Positions 36,550 to 45,401 of a stretch of 64,000 bases of DNA are shown here, in pieces (position 1 is the stretch's first letter; each line of letters begins with the position of its first letter). The position numbers and the translations under genes were made by a program. The DNA is taken from contig CALSPC010000008.1 in assembly GCA_943788135.1 (NCBI GenBank), positions 1 through 64,000 of the forward strand. Reading direction: 5' to 3'. The notes below the pieces were generated by a model, which saw nothing but the letters and a program-made list of their open reading frames with translations, searched no databases and had not been told where the DNA came from. Source of the stretch: an uncultured Paracoccaceae bacterium. GTDB lineage: Bacteria; Bacteroidota; Bacteroidia; Flavobacteriales; Flavobacteriaceae.

Positions 36550-37189
36550 CGGTATGGCCGATCGGTTTTTGGTTGGCGGAAGCGAAGCTTCTAACACTTC
36601 CTTTACAATTGCTCAGATGAAAGCTTTAAAAATTTACTCTAATGACGACAGTGCTTACCCCTGTAAATCTCTAGATTTTAATAAAACACAAAATACTATG
36701 ATTTTAGGAGAAGGTGCTGCGGTATTTTGTTTAGAAAAGGGGGTTAAAACTAATGCGATAGCGACCATTGAAGGCATTGGATATGCCACTGAGCCTTTGA
36801 AACATCATATTTCTATTTCTACAAATGCAGATTGTTTTCAGAAATCTATGGCCATGGCCATAGCTCATATGGAGTCGAAAGACGTGGATATTATTGTCAT
36901 GCACGCTCCTGGAACTCTCAAAGGAGACCACTCCGAATATATGGCTATAAAGCAGGTGTTTAACGCTAAAATACCGGCCTTAACATCCAATAAATGGAAA
37001 ATCGGACATACACTTGGAGCATCTGGTGGACTCAGTTTAGAACTCGCCATACATATGTTGCAACATCAGGAATTTATCAGTATTCCATTTTTAAACGCTC
37101 AAAAACATCCTAATCACATAAAAAAAATACTAGTTAACGCTGTCGGTTTTGGAGGAAATGCGGTAAGTATATTAGTATCCCTAAATTAA
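36509..37189 (+). pseudogene. 3' half of a beta-ketoacyl-ACP synthase in the biotin operon
   Basis: From about 36509 a second frame carries the C-terminal two thirds of a KAS-type condensing enzyme: SILNGIAWISSGMADRFLVG, FTIAQMKALKIYS, LGEGAAVFCLE, the two active-site His in MHAPGT and IGHTLGASGG, and the ending GFGGNAVSILV. The catalytic Cys region before SILNG is absent. The frame differs from that of the BioA remnant, so no fusion protein forms. A short product could start at ATG 36554 but would lack the nucleophile. In related operons an intact KAS sits between bioA and bioB. Confidence 0.85.
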
Positions 37190-37200
37190 ATCCTAAAAAA

Positions 37201-38286
37201 ATGAAAACCTATTCAAAAAAAGACATTTTAGATCTCTACAACACACCCCTGATGGCGCTAATTTTTGAAGCCGCAACAGTGCATCGCCTACATCACGATC
37301 CGTCAAAAATTCAAGTCAGCACCTTAATTTCAATAAAAACGGGTGGCTGCCCAGAAGATTGTGGCTATTGTCCGCAAGCCGCTAGATACCATACAGCTAT
37401 AGAAAAAAACGAGTTAATGCCAGTTAGCAGTGTTATTAATTTGGCCAAAAAAGCAAAACAAAACGGCTCTTCTCGTGTGTGTATGGGGGCTGCTTGGCGC
37501 AATGTTAAGGAAGGTGAAGATTTTGAAAAAGTATTAGAAATGGTCAGAGGTATCAGTCATTTGAATATGGAAGTTTGCTGTACACTCGGTATGATTACAG
37601 AAAGTCAAGCGTTGCGTTTAGCAGAAGCAGGCTTACACTATTACAACCATAATTTAGACACTTCTGAGGCTTATTACAAAGAAATTATATCGACCAGAGG
37701 GTATGAGGATCGATTAGAAACATTAAAAAATGTAAATAAAGGCGCCTTAAAAGTATGTTCTGGGGGCATTATTGGTATGGGAGAACGTGTAGAGGATAGA
37801 ATTGAAATGCTTATGAGTTTGTTACGTTTAGACCGCGTTCCCGATTCAGTTCCCATTAATGCCTTAGTGCCAGTTGAAGGTACGCCTTTAGCTACCGAAA
37901 ATACTGTTCCCGTTTGGGATATCATAAGAATGATTGCCACCACAAGAATTGTGATGCCAAAAACTACTGTACGCTTATCTGCTGGAAGAACAGAAATGAG
38001 TACGGAAGCACAAGCGTTGTGTTTTATGGCGGGTGCTTCTTCTATTTTTACAGGTGAAAAGTTATTGACCACCCCGAATCCTGGAGAAGATAAAGATGCA
38101 GAAATGTTTTCTATACTCGGGCTTATTCCCACTGAAAACACAAAAGAAAACAGCGATAAATTCAAAATTCGAAAACCTATATTGAAAAACGATACTGCAG
38201 TTAAATGGACGCGGCCTGGACATACTATCGAAAGAAATGTCAAAGCTACAAAACAGGCTAAGGCACTACGAAAAAATCAAAAGTAA
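37201..38286 (+). CDS. bioB: biotin synthase
   Basis: Radical SAM enzyme inserting sulfur into dethiobiotin, 361 residues. The cluster motif is CPEDCGYCPQ (about residues 49-58). The second-cluster residues include RVCMGAAWR, EVCCTLGM and SAGRTEMS. The C-terminal tail (about residues 320-361) is basic and low in conservation. It lies 11 nt after the broken KAS and is followed by a strong terminator, so it ends the operon. The gene itself looks intact. Confidence 0.95.
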   Translation: MKTYSKKDILDLYNTPLMALIFEAATVHRLHHDPSKIQVSTLISIKTGGCPEDCGYCPQAARYHTAIEKNELMPVSSVINLAKKAKQNGSSRVCMGAAWRNVKEGEDFEKVLEMVRGISHLNMEVCCTLGMITESQALRLAEAGLHYYNHNLDTSEAYYKEIISTRGYEDRLETLKNVNKGALKVCSGGIIGMGERVEDRIEMLMSLLRLDRVPDSVPINALVPVEGTPLATENTVPVWDIIRMIATTRIVMPKTTVRLSAGRTEMSTEAQALCFMAGASSIFTGEKLLTTPNPGEDKDAEMFSILGLIPTENTKENSDKFKIRKPILKNDTAVKWTRPGHTIERNVKATKQAKALRKNQK

Positions 38287-38311
38287 GATTGCTTTTTAGA
38301 AATAGAACATA

Positions 38312-38344
38312 AAAAAATCCAAAACATAATGTTTTGGATTTTGA
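38312..38344. terminator. Rho-independent terminator of the biotin operon
   Basis: A perfect 10-bp stem AATCCAAAAC/GTTTTGGATT with a 5-nt loop, flanked by A-run and T-run. It also serves the converging small gene at 38366. Confidence 0.85.
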
Positions 38345-38365
38345 TTTATAAGAAGGAAAAACGAT

Positions 38366-38542
38366 TTAAGCGTTTTGTGCTTTTGCTTTTTTAGCAGCTC
38401 TTTTTTCTTTGAAGTGCTCTAATGCAGAACCTACCACCCAATACGGGATCGCAAAGGTTAATAGAAAAATCATTAACCAAAACCCCATGGTTAAAATTGA
38501 TAAAAATGCTAAAAATCCTAAATACTGATCAAAATCAAACAT
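38366..38542 (-). CDS. small single-pass or hairpin membrane protein (58 aa)
   Basis: A 58-residue protein with a hydrophobic region LGFLAFLSILTMGFWLMIFL and onward to FAIPYWVVG, then a Lys/Ala-rich basic tail. The ATG at 38542 is preferred to that at 38569, which lies inside the -7 box. No family is recognised. The promoter and terminator support a real gene. Confidence 0.6.
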   Translation of the reverse strand: MFDFDQYLGFLAFLSILTMGFWLMIFLLTFAIPYWVVGSALEHFKEKRAAKKAKAQNA

Positions 38543-38566
38543 ATTGTATACTTTAGTTTTACAGTG

Positions 38567-38574
38567 CAAATATA
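38567..38574 (-). promoter_or_regulatory. -7 box of the 38366 gene
   Basis: Reads TATATTTG on the minus strand, 24 nt before the chosen ATG. Confidence 0.5.
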
Positions 38575-38659
38575 CTATAAGAAAAATAGTTTTACAAGCT
38601 AAAATTTTAGATTTATATATTGAACTTGTTAAGATTTTTTGATATTTAAAAAATTAATG

Positions 38660-38837
38660 TAAATTTGAGTGTAGAAAGACCCCAAAGTCTAATTCTTCAA
38701 TAAGCAATTTAACCGAAGCTTAAGATATTATTTTAGTGAATTATAGAACACTTAGGCAACTAGAGTGGTTCAACAGATGCTGTATTTGGATGTATTGAAG
38801 CACGCCAAAAAAATATAAGCGAAATATAAACCACTAG
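38660..38837 (+). repeat. dispersed leader element A, copy 2 (island 2)
   Basis: Aligns over its full length with 15621-15804. It keeps the AGAC-CCCAAA-GTCT hairpin (38677-38690), the block TTTAACCGAAG, the AACTAGAGTG box, the loop ATGCTGTATTTGGATGTATT and the end ATAAGCGAAATATAAAC. The stem from GAGTGGTTCAA to TTGAAGCACGC is retained with altered pairs. It ends 26 nt before the first gene of island 2. Confidence 0.82.
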
Positions 38838-38863
38838 TTAACAACAATTTAAAAATAGAAATA

Positions 38864-39406
38864 ATGAAAAGAACAATAAATTTTATTGGAATACTATTCA
38901 CTTTATTAGTTTTTATTTGCTGTGAAACTCCTACCACTAAGGAAACTAAAAAAATAGACGAGCAAAAATTCAGTCTTGAAAATTATTTGACTAAAGATGG
39001 ATATGTGAGATTGGAAATGAAAAAGATACCATCAGGACACTTACATTTATTTGGACAACTTAATGGAGTCAATGGAAATTTTATTCTAGACACTGGTGCA
39101 GGAGCAACGGTAATAGAGGAAAAGAATAAAGAAAAGTTTCATCTGCAAACAGAGAAATCTGATAAACAAGCAACTGGCGCTGGTGGAACTGGAATGCAAA
39201 TGCAAACTTCGGATAAAAACAATTTAAAAATAGAGAAATTTGAATTGAATGAACTAAACCTTATGCTAATGAATTTAGACCACGTGAATAACGCATTTGA
39301 AAGCATGGGACTGGAAAAAATAGATGGTGTAATTGGTGCGGATATTTTGACTAATAACAAGGCTATTATTGATTATTCCAACTTAATATTATATCTAAAA
39401 AAGTAA
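38864..39406 (+). CDS. retropepsin-like aspartic protease lipoprotein (island 2, gene 1)
   Basis: A 180-residue lipoprotein with lipobox VFICC (Cys about residue 20). The aspartyl-protease flap region is FILDTGAGATVIE (catalytic Asp-Thr-Gly at about 76) and the second conserved element is DGVIGADILTNNKAIIDY. Such single-domain retropepsin-like proteins would act as homodimers in the envelope. AT-rich codons (AAA, AAT) dominate. It is preceded by element A copy 2 and followed within 5 nt by element C copy 1. Confidence 0.82.
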   Translation: MKRTINFIGILFTLLVFICCETPTTKETKKIDEQKFSLENYLTKDGYVRLEMKKIPSGHLHLFGQLNGVNGNFILDTGAGATVIEEKNKEKFHLQTEKSDKQATGAGGTGMQMQTSDKNNLKIEKFELNELNLMLMNLDHVNNAFESMGLEKIDGVIGADILTNNKAIIDYSNLILYLKK

Positions 39407-39410
39407 AAAA

Positions 39411-39556
39411 CGTTTTACAACAATGGCTATTAATAATCACTGGCAAAAACCGGTTTACGATAGTCCTCGTGGATTTTCAGTTTGGTGTATAGTTGCCAAG
39501 TTAAGTGCGATCCCGATAGCTTTCGGGATACGCAACTAATACTACATAACAAGGAT
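39411..39556 (+). repeat. dispersed inter-gene element C, copy 1 (island 2)
   Basis: Non-coding, between the two genes of island 2. It shares with 56664-56765 the block TCCCGATAGCT, one base, TCGG, then GCAACTA. Here that block forms a perfect 7-bp hairpin (39510-39516 with 39523-39529). The outer ends are weakly complementary. It shares less with the copy at 55748. Confidence 0.6.
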
Positions 39557-39582
39557 AATGCACTATTGAAAATAAAATCAAC

Positions 39583-40089
39583 ATGATGAACAAATTAACA
39601 CGATTTTTAATTCTAAATCATTCAATCTTTTGTTTGTTTTTTATTCATTCGTGTAAAACAGTAGTTAATGTCAATGAGGAGGGGAAAACAACAGAAACTG
39701 TCAACTTTTCAGAAACAAAAAGAACGATTAACCTTAAATTAAGAAGTGAATCCACACTGAAAGTTAAAAATTCTGTTGCTACAATTACTCTTTATGGCTA
39801 TGATCAACTTATGGCGGATGTAGGAGCGAGTATTATCTGTCAAAAGAAAATCGATATAACTCAACTCCCTGTGTATTTTGACTTAGAATTACCTGTTAAT
39901 CCAGAATCTCATATTAAACCCAAAATATCCGCTAAAGAAAATGCCAAATATTATTTATCTTTTTATTGTGATAACAACAATAATGGAATACATGATAAAG
40001 GGGACATAAAATTAAATTTTGACAAAGGGTCTTCTAATGTTAATTTAGATTCTAAAGAAACTCAAGTCTTTTTTGTAAAAGAATTCTAA
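39583..40089 (+). CDS. putative lipoprotein, YbaY/YscW-like (island 2, gene 2)
   Basis: A 168-residue exported protein with hydrophobic signal and lipobox-like FIHSC (Cys about residue 24). The body is beta-rich: STLKVKNSVATITLYGYDQ, ITQLPVYFDLELP and YYLSFYCDNNNNGIHDKGDI. The order LP-x-F-x-L-x-x-P followed by YYLS and a Gly/Asp turn recalls the YbaY/YscW pilotin-like lipoprotein fold; this match is tentative. Two ATG codons are adjacent (39583, 39586). It ends 9 nt before the tail element B at 40098. Confidence 0.6.
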   Translation: MMNKLTRFLILNHSIFCLFFIHSCKTVVNVNEEGKTTETVNFSETKRTINLKLRSESTLKVKNSVATITLYGYDQLMADVGASIICQKKIDITQLPVYFDLELPVNPESHIKPKISAKENAKYYLSFYCDNNNNGIHDKGDIKLNFDKGSSNVNLDSKETQVFFVKEF

Positions 40090-40097
40090 AAATTGTA

Positions 40098-40120
40098 CTC
40101 CCGCTCCGCAAAGTCTCTAA
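40098..40120 (+). repeat. dispersed tail element B, copy 3, short form (island 2)
   Basis: CCCGCTCCG, one base, AAAGTCTCT matches the end of island 3 (57150-57170) and shares its CCCGCTCC start with the B element of island 1. It lies between the last island-2 gene and the DUF2721 gene. Confidence 0.65.
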
Positions 40121-40155
40121 CTTGGCAAAACTAAAAAAAGTAAAAATAAAACGCC

Positions 40156-40563
40156 TTAGTTGTTTTCTAGATGTTCTTCAATATCAGCAATATGATATTG
40201 CAACGCCTGAGCAGAAATCTGTATTTCCTTGATCAATAGTGCCAAAGAAATGATTAATAAAATTAAAGCGAACCCAAAAATCCAAACGGCCATGTTATGT
40301 TGATGAACATAAATTAAAAACATAGTCAACACACAGAACAATAAACTTGAAATTCCGAAAATCTGCATCCATCGAGTTAAGTTGAGACGTAATTTTAAAT
40401 TTTTAATCTGTCTTATTAACGATTCTTCTTTACGTTCTAAATAAATATCGTGCAAATTTCTAATTACTGCAGCATAGGCTAAAAAACGGTTGGTATATGC
40501 CAACATAATTAAAGAGATTGCAGAAAATAAAAGCGCTGGTGTTGTTAATGTTAATTCTTCCAT
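40156..40563 (-). CDS. DUF2721-family membrane protein
   Basis: A 135-residue protein with three membrane helices (ALLFSAISLIMLAYTNRFLAY, then WMQIFGISSLLFCVLTMFLI and WIFGFALILLIISLALLI) and a long charged cytoplasmic loop between the first two. This is the DUF2721 pattern. It ends in an acidic amphipathic helix. Function unknown; it lies directly to the right of island 2. Confidence 0.8.
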   Translation of the reverse strand: MEELTLTTPALLFSAISLIMLAYTNRFLAYAAVIRNLHDIYLERKEESLIRQIKNLKLRLNLTRWMQIFGISSLLFCVLTMFLIYVHQHNMAVWIFGFALILLIISLALLIKEIQISAQALQYHIADIEEHLENN

Positions 40564-40571
40564 AGAGCTGT

Positions 40572-40579
40572 CAAAATTA
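40572..40579 (-). promoter_or_regulatory. -7 box of the DUF2721 gene
   Basis: Reads TAATTTTG on the minus strand, 8 nt before the ATG; the leader would be very short. Confidence 0.35.
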
Positions 40580-40732
40580 AGTAATAATTATCATCCAAAA
40601 AAAGAAATGGTTTATGAAAATCTCCTATCAATTTTCAGCTACAACGATTTTGTAAGAAAAGGAGCTTTACACTCTAAAATTTTAGATTTATCAACAGCTT
40701 GATAACTGCATTGAATTGAAATTAAAAAATTG

Positions 40733-40740
40733 TAAATTTG
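40733..40740 (+). promoter_or_regulatory. -7 box of the fumC promoter
   Basis: TAAATTTG with TTG at 40711-40713 as the -33 element, spacing 19 nt; close to the ideal Bacteroidota promoter. Confidence 0.65.
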
Positions 40741-40758
40741 TAGTCAAATCAGAATGTT

Positions 40759-42150
40759 ATGACGTTTAGAATAGAAAAAGATACAATGGGAGCTGTAAAG
40801 GTTCCCGCAGATAAATTATGGGGCGCCCAAACCGAACGCTCCCGAAACAATTTTAGAATAGGAAGTGCGGCTTCCATGCCCATTTCCATTATCTATGGAT
40901 TTGCGTATCTCAAAAAAGCAGCCGCTTATACCAATTGTGATCTTGGGGTCTTATCGGCCGAAAAACGCGATTTGATTGCTCAAGTTTGTGATGAAATTCT
41001 TGACGGCAAACACGATGATCAATTTCCATTGGTCATTTGGCAAACGGGTTCAGGCACGCAAAGTAACATGAATGTCAATGAAGTAATTGCCAACCGTGCG
41101 CAACAGCTTGCTGGAAAAACGGTTGGAGAGGGTGAAAAAGTCATTCAACCCAACGATGATGTCAATAAGTCACAATCCTCAAACGACACCTTTCCTACTG
41201 GAATGCATATTGCAGCTTATAAAAAAGTGGTTGAAACCACCATTCCAGGAATTCAAAGCTTAAGAGCTACACTTCAAGCCAAAGCAGAGCGCTTTAAATC
41301 TGTAGTGAAAATTGGACGTACCCACCTCATGGATGCGACGCCCCTTACTCTAGGACAAGAATTTTCAGGATATATTTCACAATTAGACCACGGACTGAAA
41401 GCGCTTAAAAACACCCTTGAGCATCTGAGTGAAGTGGCTTTGGGTGGCACTGCTGTGGGTACAGGACTGAATACTCCCGAAGGCTACTCTGAGTTAGTGG
41501 CCGATTATATCGCAAAATTTACAGGGCTACCGTTCATCACTGCACCTAACAAATTTGAAGCTTTAGCAGCTCATGATGCGCTTGTAGAAAGTCATGGTGC
41601 TTTAAAGCAACTCGCAGTGTCCTTAAACAAAATCGCAAATGATATTCGTATGATGGCTTCTGGGCCACGATCTGGTATTGGAGAAATTATTATTCCTGCA
41701 AATGAGCCGGGAAGTTCTATTATGCCCGGAAAAGTGAATCCGACTCAATGTGAAGCACTCACTATGGTTTGTGCGCAAGTTATTGGAAATGACGTAGCGA
41801 TTTCGGTAGGGGGCACTCAAGGTCATTATGAACTTAATGTTTTTAAACCAATGATGGCAGCTAACTTTTTGCAATCTGCTCAGCTGCTAGGCGATGCCGC
41901 AGTGAGTTTTGATAAACATTGTGCTTCAGGAATTGAGCCCAACCACGACGTAATTGAAAAATTATTAAATAATTCATTAATGTTAATCACGGCATTAAAC
42001 ACCAAAATTGGCTATTATAAAGCGGCTGAAATCGCAAACACCGCCCACCAAAATGGAACAACCCTAAGAGAGGAAGCCATTAACCTAGGCTATGTCACAG
42101 CAGAAGAATATGATGCATGGGTTAAACCCGAACAGATGGTAGGAAACTAA
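40759..42150 (+). CDS. fumC: class II fumarate hydratase
   Basis: Tricarboxylic-acid-cycle enzyme interconverting fumarate and malate, 463 residues, iron-independent. The family signature [15 protein letters not shown] (about residues 317-331) carries the catalytic Ser. [11 protein letters not shown] and the [12 protein letters not shown] region complete the active site. Length is standard. It is followed 4 nt later by hutI, which feeds glutamate and then the cycle. Confidence 0.95.
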   Translation: MTFRIEKDTMGAVKVPADKLWGAQTERSRNNFRIGSAASMPISIIYGFAYLKKAAAYTNCDLGVLSAEKRDLIAQVCDEILDGKHDDQFPLVIWQTGSGTQSNMNVNEVIANRAQQLAGKTVGEGEKVIQPNDDVNKSQSSNDTFPTGMHIAAYKKVVETTIPGIQSLRATLQAKAERFKSVVKIGRTHLMDATPLTLGQEFSGYISQLDHGLKALKNTLEHLSEVALGGTAVGTGLNTPEGYSELVADYIAKFTGLPFITAPNKFEALAAHDALVESHGALKQLAVSLNKIANDIRMMASGPRSGIGEIIIPANEPGSSIMPGKVNPTQCEALTMVCAQVIGNDVAISVGGTQGHYELNVFKPMMAANFLQSAQLLGDAAVSFDKHCASGIEPNHDVIEKLLNNSLMLITALNTKIGYYKAAEIANTAHQNGTTLREEAINLGYVTAEEYDAWVKPEQMVGN

Positions 42151-42154
42151 ATTT

Positions 42155-43393
42155 ATGACAATCCTTTTCACTCATATTAAAGAATTACTTCAGACACGAC
42201 CACAATCGGAAATGCGAGTGATGGGTAGAGCAATGGCTGATTTACCGCATATCAAAAATGCGTTTTTAAGGATTCAAGATGATGAAATTTTAGATTTCGG
42301 ACCAATGGCTGATCTTGTTATTCAAGACAGCGATCAGCTTATTGATGTCACAGGAAAACTCATCCTTCCTGCGTGGTGCGACAGTCATTCTCATGTGGTT
42401 TATGCTGGCGATCGCTCACAAGAATTTGTAGATCGGCTAAAGGGTTTAAGTTATGAAGCTATCGCTGCAAAAGGCGGTGGGATCCTAAACTCTGCTGAAA
42501 CCTTACAACAGACCAGCGAAGCTGTACTTTATACACAAGCAATGGAGCGTATAAATGCACTCATTCAACTTGGTACTGGCGCCTTGGAAATCAAATCTGG
42601 CTATGGATTAAGCACCGAAGCAGAACTTAAGATGCTGCACGTTATTAAAAAAATAAAGGACACTTCAGCTGTAAAAATAAAAGCAACATTTTTGGGTGCT
42701 CATGCCATTCCAAAATTATATAAAACCAATAAAAAAGAATATATTGATTTGATAATTCATACAATGCTCCCTGAAATAGACCGTCAAAAATTAGCAGATT
42801 TTGTAGATGTATTTTGCGAAAAAGGCTATTTCTCATTAGAAGACACAGCTCACATTCTAGAAGCTGCTGCACAATATGGACTTGTTCCAAAAGTTCATGT
42901 GAATCAATTTAATGCATTTGGAGGGGTGGGTTTAGCGGTTAAACACAAGGCTTTGTCCGTAGATCATTTGGAAGTTGTCACTGAAAAAGATCTTGAAGAT
43001 TTAAAAAACTCCGACACCATGGCGGTTGCTTTACCTGGCTGCTCATTTTTTCTGGGCATTCCATATACGCCTGCTCGACAACTTATCGATGCTGGAATTC
43101 CTGTAGCTCTAGCTTCAGATTTTAATCCAGGGTCTGCGCCTAGTGGAAATATGAATTTTGTGGTAAGCTTAGCATGTATCAAAATGAATATGACCCCAGA
43201 AGAAGCTCTGAATGCAACAACTCTAAATGGCGCCTATGCTATGAATATTTCAGAAACTCACGGCAGCATTACAAAAGGTAAAAAAGCAAATCTTATCATC
43301 ACAAAAAACATGACCTCTTACCGTCAAATTCCTTATCATTTTGGAAACTCTCCAATACACAAGGTGATGATTAACGGCGCCTTTGTAGATTAA
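42155..43393 (+). CDS. hutI: imidazolonepropionase
   Basis: Third step of histidine degradation, hydrolysing 4-imidazolone-5-propionate to N-formimidoylglutamate; 412 residues, amidohydrolase superfamily. The metal motif is DSHSHVVYAGDRSQEF (about residue 73) and the other ligands lie in AHAIP, KVHVNQF, VDHLE and ASDFNPGS. It is probably co-transcribed with fumC. hutG lies 1 kb away on the same strand, separated by an opposed gene; hutH and hutU are not in this window. Confidence 0.93.
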   Translation: MTILFTHIKELLQTRPQSEMRVMGRAMADLPHIKNAFLRIQDDEILDFGPMADLVIQDSDQLIDVTGKLILPAWCDSHSHVVYAGDRSQEFVDRLKGLSYEAIAAKGGGILNSAETLQQTSEAVLYTQAMERINALIQLGTGALEIKSGYGLSTEAELKMLHVIKKIKDTSAVKIKATFLGAHAIPKLYKTNKKEYIDLIIHTMLPEIDRQKLADFVDVFCEKGYFSLEDTAHILEAAAQYGLVPKVHVNQFNAFGGVGLAVKHKALSVDHLEVVTEKDLEDLKNSDTMAVALPGCSFFLGIPYTPARQLIDAGIPVALASDFNPGSAPSGNMNFVVSLACIKMNMTPEEALNATTLNGAYAMNISETHGSITKGKKANLIITKNMTSYRQIPYHFGNSPIHKVMINGAFVD

Positions 43394-43400
43394 GTTGTGC

Positions 43401-44282
43401 TTATTTTAAAGAAAATGTTGTACTTGAGATCAGCACATCTTGGTCGAAAACATTGACAATGTAAGCTCCTTTTTCGTATGTTCCTTCTTCATTACTTACA
43501 AAATCACAGACCTCTAAAAGTTCATTTTGGTAGGAAAATGCACTAACATAGCTATATTTTAGACTCTTATCGCCAAACTGTACAGGCGTATTTGATCCAA
43601 TTACCGAAAGGCTTGGGTCTATAACCTGAACGAAATATTTTTTATCGCCAGCTTCTGCTAAAAGATTTGAAGGAATGGTATAACATATTCTTAAATTGTC
43701 AACTCTTCTGGCACGTGTTGTTGGCACTAATTTTCCTGAGTTACGTTGTATAACTCCAAAAGCATTCAAACGCTCTACAGTAAGTGTTTTTGCTTTGTTC
43801 ACCGTTTCAGACAACTGAAGATTTTGTTGAGTTAGAAGCGTGTTTGAATCCAATTGCGAGTTCAATTGAACTTGGGTGCTGTCTAAAGCTGTTTCTAACA
43901 AAGCATTTTGAAGTTTCAATGTTTCGTTTTCATTTAATAATACTTCCATTTCAGACTCTAACTCAAAATATTTTTTCTTGTATTTGAGTAAGGCTGAAAC
44001 ACTTGATTTTGAAGCTTTAAGCTCTGCAACTAGAACATCTAAACGTGCTTGTGCTTCTATAAGTTTTGCATTCGCCACTTCATTATCAGCATTTGCTTCT
44101 GCATATAAAGAAGACATTTGCTCTAGATTTCTAACAACTTCTGATTTTTCATTTTCAAGAACCAATTCAGTTGCTTTATTAGTACTGTGCATTCTATAGG
44201 TAAAGAATAGAGTACCTAGAAGCAATAGCACTAAAATAAGGATTGTCGTTTTTGAGCCTTTAGAAGAAGAAGTCGTGTTCAT
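43401..44282 (-). CDS. membrane-anchored coiled-coil protein
   Basis: A 293-residue protein with one membrane helix at residues 13-30 (TTILILVLLLLGTLFFTY), then about 140 residues of strong heptad pattern (leucine and glutamate rich, two long segments). A folded beta-rich C-terminus contains RRVDNLRICYTIPSN and YFVQVIDPSLSVIGSN. It resembles flavobacterial proteins without assigned role. The architecture suggests an envelope scaffold projecting into the periplasm. It converges on hutI with 7 nt between the stops and is divergent from hutG. Confidence 0.7.
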   Translation of the reverse strand: MNTTSSSKGSKTTILILVLLLLGTLFFTYRMHSTNKATELVLENEKSEVVRNLEQMSSLYAEANADNEVANAKLIEAQARLDVLVAELKASKSSVSALLKYKKKYFELESEMEVLLNENETLKLQNALLETALDSTQVQLNSQLDSNTLLTQQNLQLSETVNKAKTLTVERLNAFGVIQRNSGKLVPTTRARRVDNLRICYTIPSNLLAEAGDKKYFVQVIDPSLSVIGSNTPVQFGDKSLKYSYVSAFSYQNELLEVCDFVSNEEGTYEKGAYIVNVFDQDVLISSTTFSLK

Positions 44283-44371
44283 AGTTGTGTGTTATAAAGA
44301 TTAAAATTGATGGTGTTTAAAATTAGTTAAAAAAGATGTAATTTTAAACTCCAGCAAATGTATCATAAAAA

Positions 44372-45400
44372 ATGAATAATCTTCAAATAATTTCTACTGA
44401 AACGTTAACTGAACTTACTACTCAGAGAACTGGAGAAACTAAGTTTTTTGAACAGGTCCAGTGTTTATCCGATTCGAATGAATTATCATCGGCGCTTGCG
44501 TGTTCAAAAGTCAAATTTGTGCTTTTTGGAATCAAAGAGGATATTGGTGTTTTGGCAAATACTGGTCAAGCTGGGGCAAAAAACACATGGGACGTTGTGC
44601 TTAAGGCACTCTTAAATCTACAAAGCAATCAATTTACAACTCCAGAAAATACTTTAGTGCTTGGGCATTTAGAGTTTTCAGATTTGTATGCACGCCTATC
44701 AGAACTTAAAACAGAAAAAAGCCTTCAAACCTATCGCAAGTCTGTGGAAATTATTGATCAAAGTGTTAGTCAACTGGTATATGAAATTGTAAAGGCCGGA
44801 AAGATTCCTATTCTGATTGGAGGCGGACATAATAACGCTTACGGCGCTATAAAAGGAAGCGCAAGTGCTTTAGGAACCAAGATAAATGCTCTAAATTTTG
44901 ATGCGCACTCGGATTTGCGCGCTCTTGAAGGACGTCATAGTGGTAATGGGTTTAGATATGCAATTGAAGACGGGTTTTTGGACCGTTATTTTATTTTTGG
45001 ATTGCATGAAAACTATACCTCAACAGAAATTTTAAGCTATATTAAAGCTTCAAACTCAACGATAAAATTTAACACTTTTGAGGATATTATGGTTCGAAAG
45101 CAGAGCAGTTTTAAGTCCACATTTGAAGCAATTATGAATTTTATTTCAACCTCAAAATTTGGTATTGAAATTGATTGCGATGCCATTCAGAATTGTCCAA
45201 GTAGTGCTCAGACCCCTAGTGGATTTTCTGTGAATCAAACACGTCAATTTATTCATTATTTTGGAGCACATCCAAATGCAACCTATTTACATATTTGCGA
45301 AGCCACTACAAATTTAGAATCCTCACGGGAAAATGCACAAACGGGAAAACTCCTCTCCTATTTGATTACAGATTTTATGAATACGCGAAGAATATCTTAA
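44372..45400 (+). CDS. hutG: formimidoylglutamase
   Basis: Arginase/ureohydrolase-family enzyme that splits formimidoylglutamate to glutamate and formamide; 342 residues. Manganese ligands are in GGGHNNAYG (about residue 152), NFDAHSDLR (about 174) and EIDCDAIQNCPSS (about 268). The product assignment rests on the arginase motifs and on the nearby hutI. It converges on a sterol-desaturase-like gene with 1 nt between the stops. Confidence 0.87.
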   Translation: MNNLQIISTETLTELTTQRTGETKFFEQVQCLSDSNELSSALACSKVKFVLFGIKEDIGVLANTGQAGAKNTWDVVLKALLNLQSNQFTTPENTLVLGHLEFSDLYARLSELKTEKSLQTYRKSVEIIDQSVSQLVYEIVKAGKIPILIGGGHNNAYGAIKGSASALGTKINALNFDAHSDLRALEGRHSGNGFRYAIEDGFLDRYFIFGLHENYTSTEILSYIKASNSTIKFNTFEDIMVRKQSSFKSTFEAIMNFISTSKFGIEIDCDAIQNCPSSAQTPSGFSVNQTRQFIHYFGAHPNATYLHICEATTNLESSRENAQTGKLLSYLITDFMNTRRIS

Positions 45401-45401
45401 A

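Noticed and set aside
36377-37189. A functional 270-residue KAS starting at 36377
   Set aside because: The first 45 codons are BioA sequence read out of frame, and the catalytic Cys is missing.
37674-38243. 189-codon ORF on the minus strand within bioB
   Set aside because: Antisense shadow of a highly conserved radical SAM gene.
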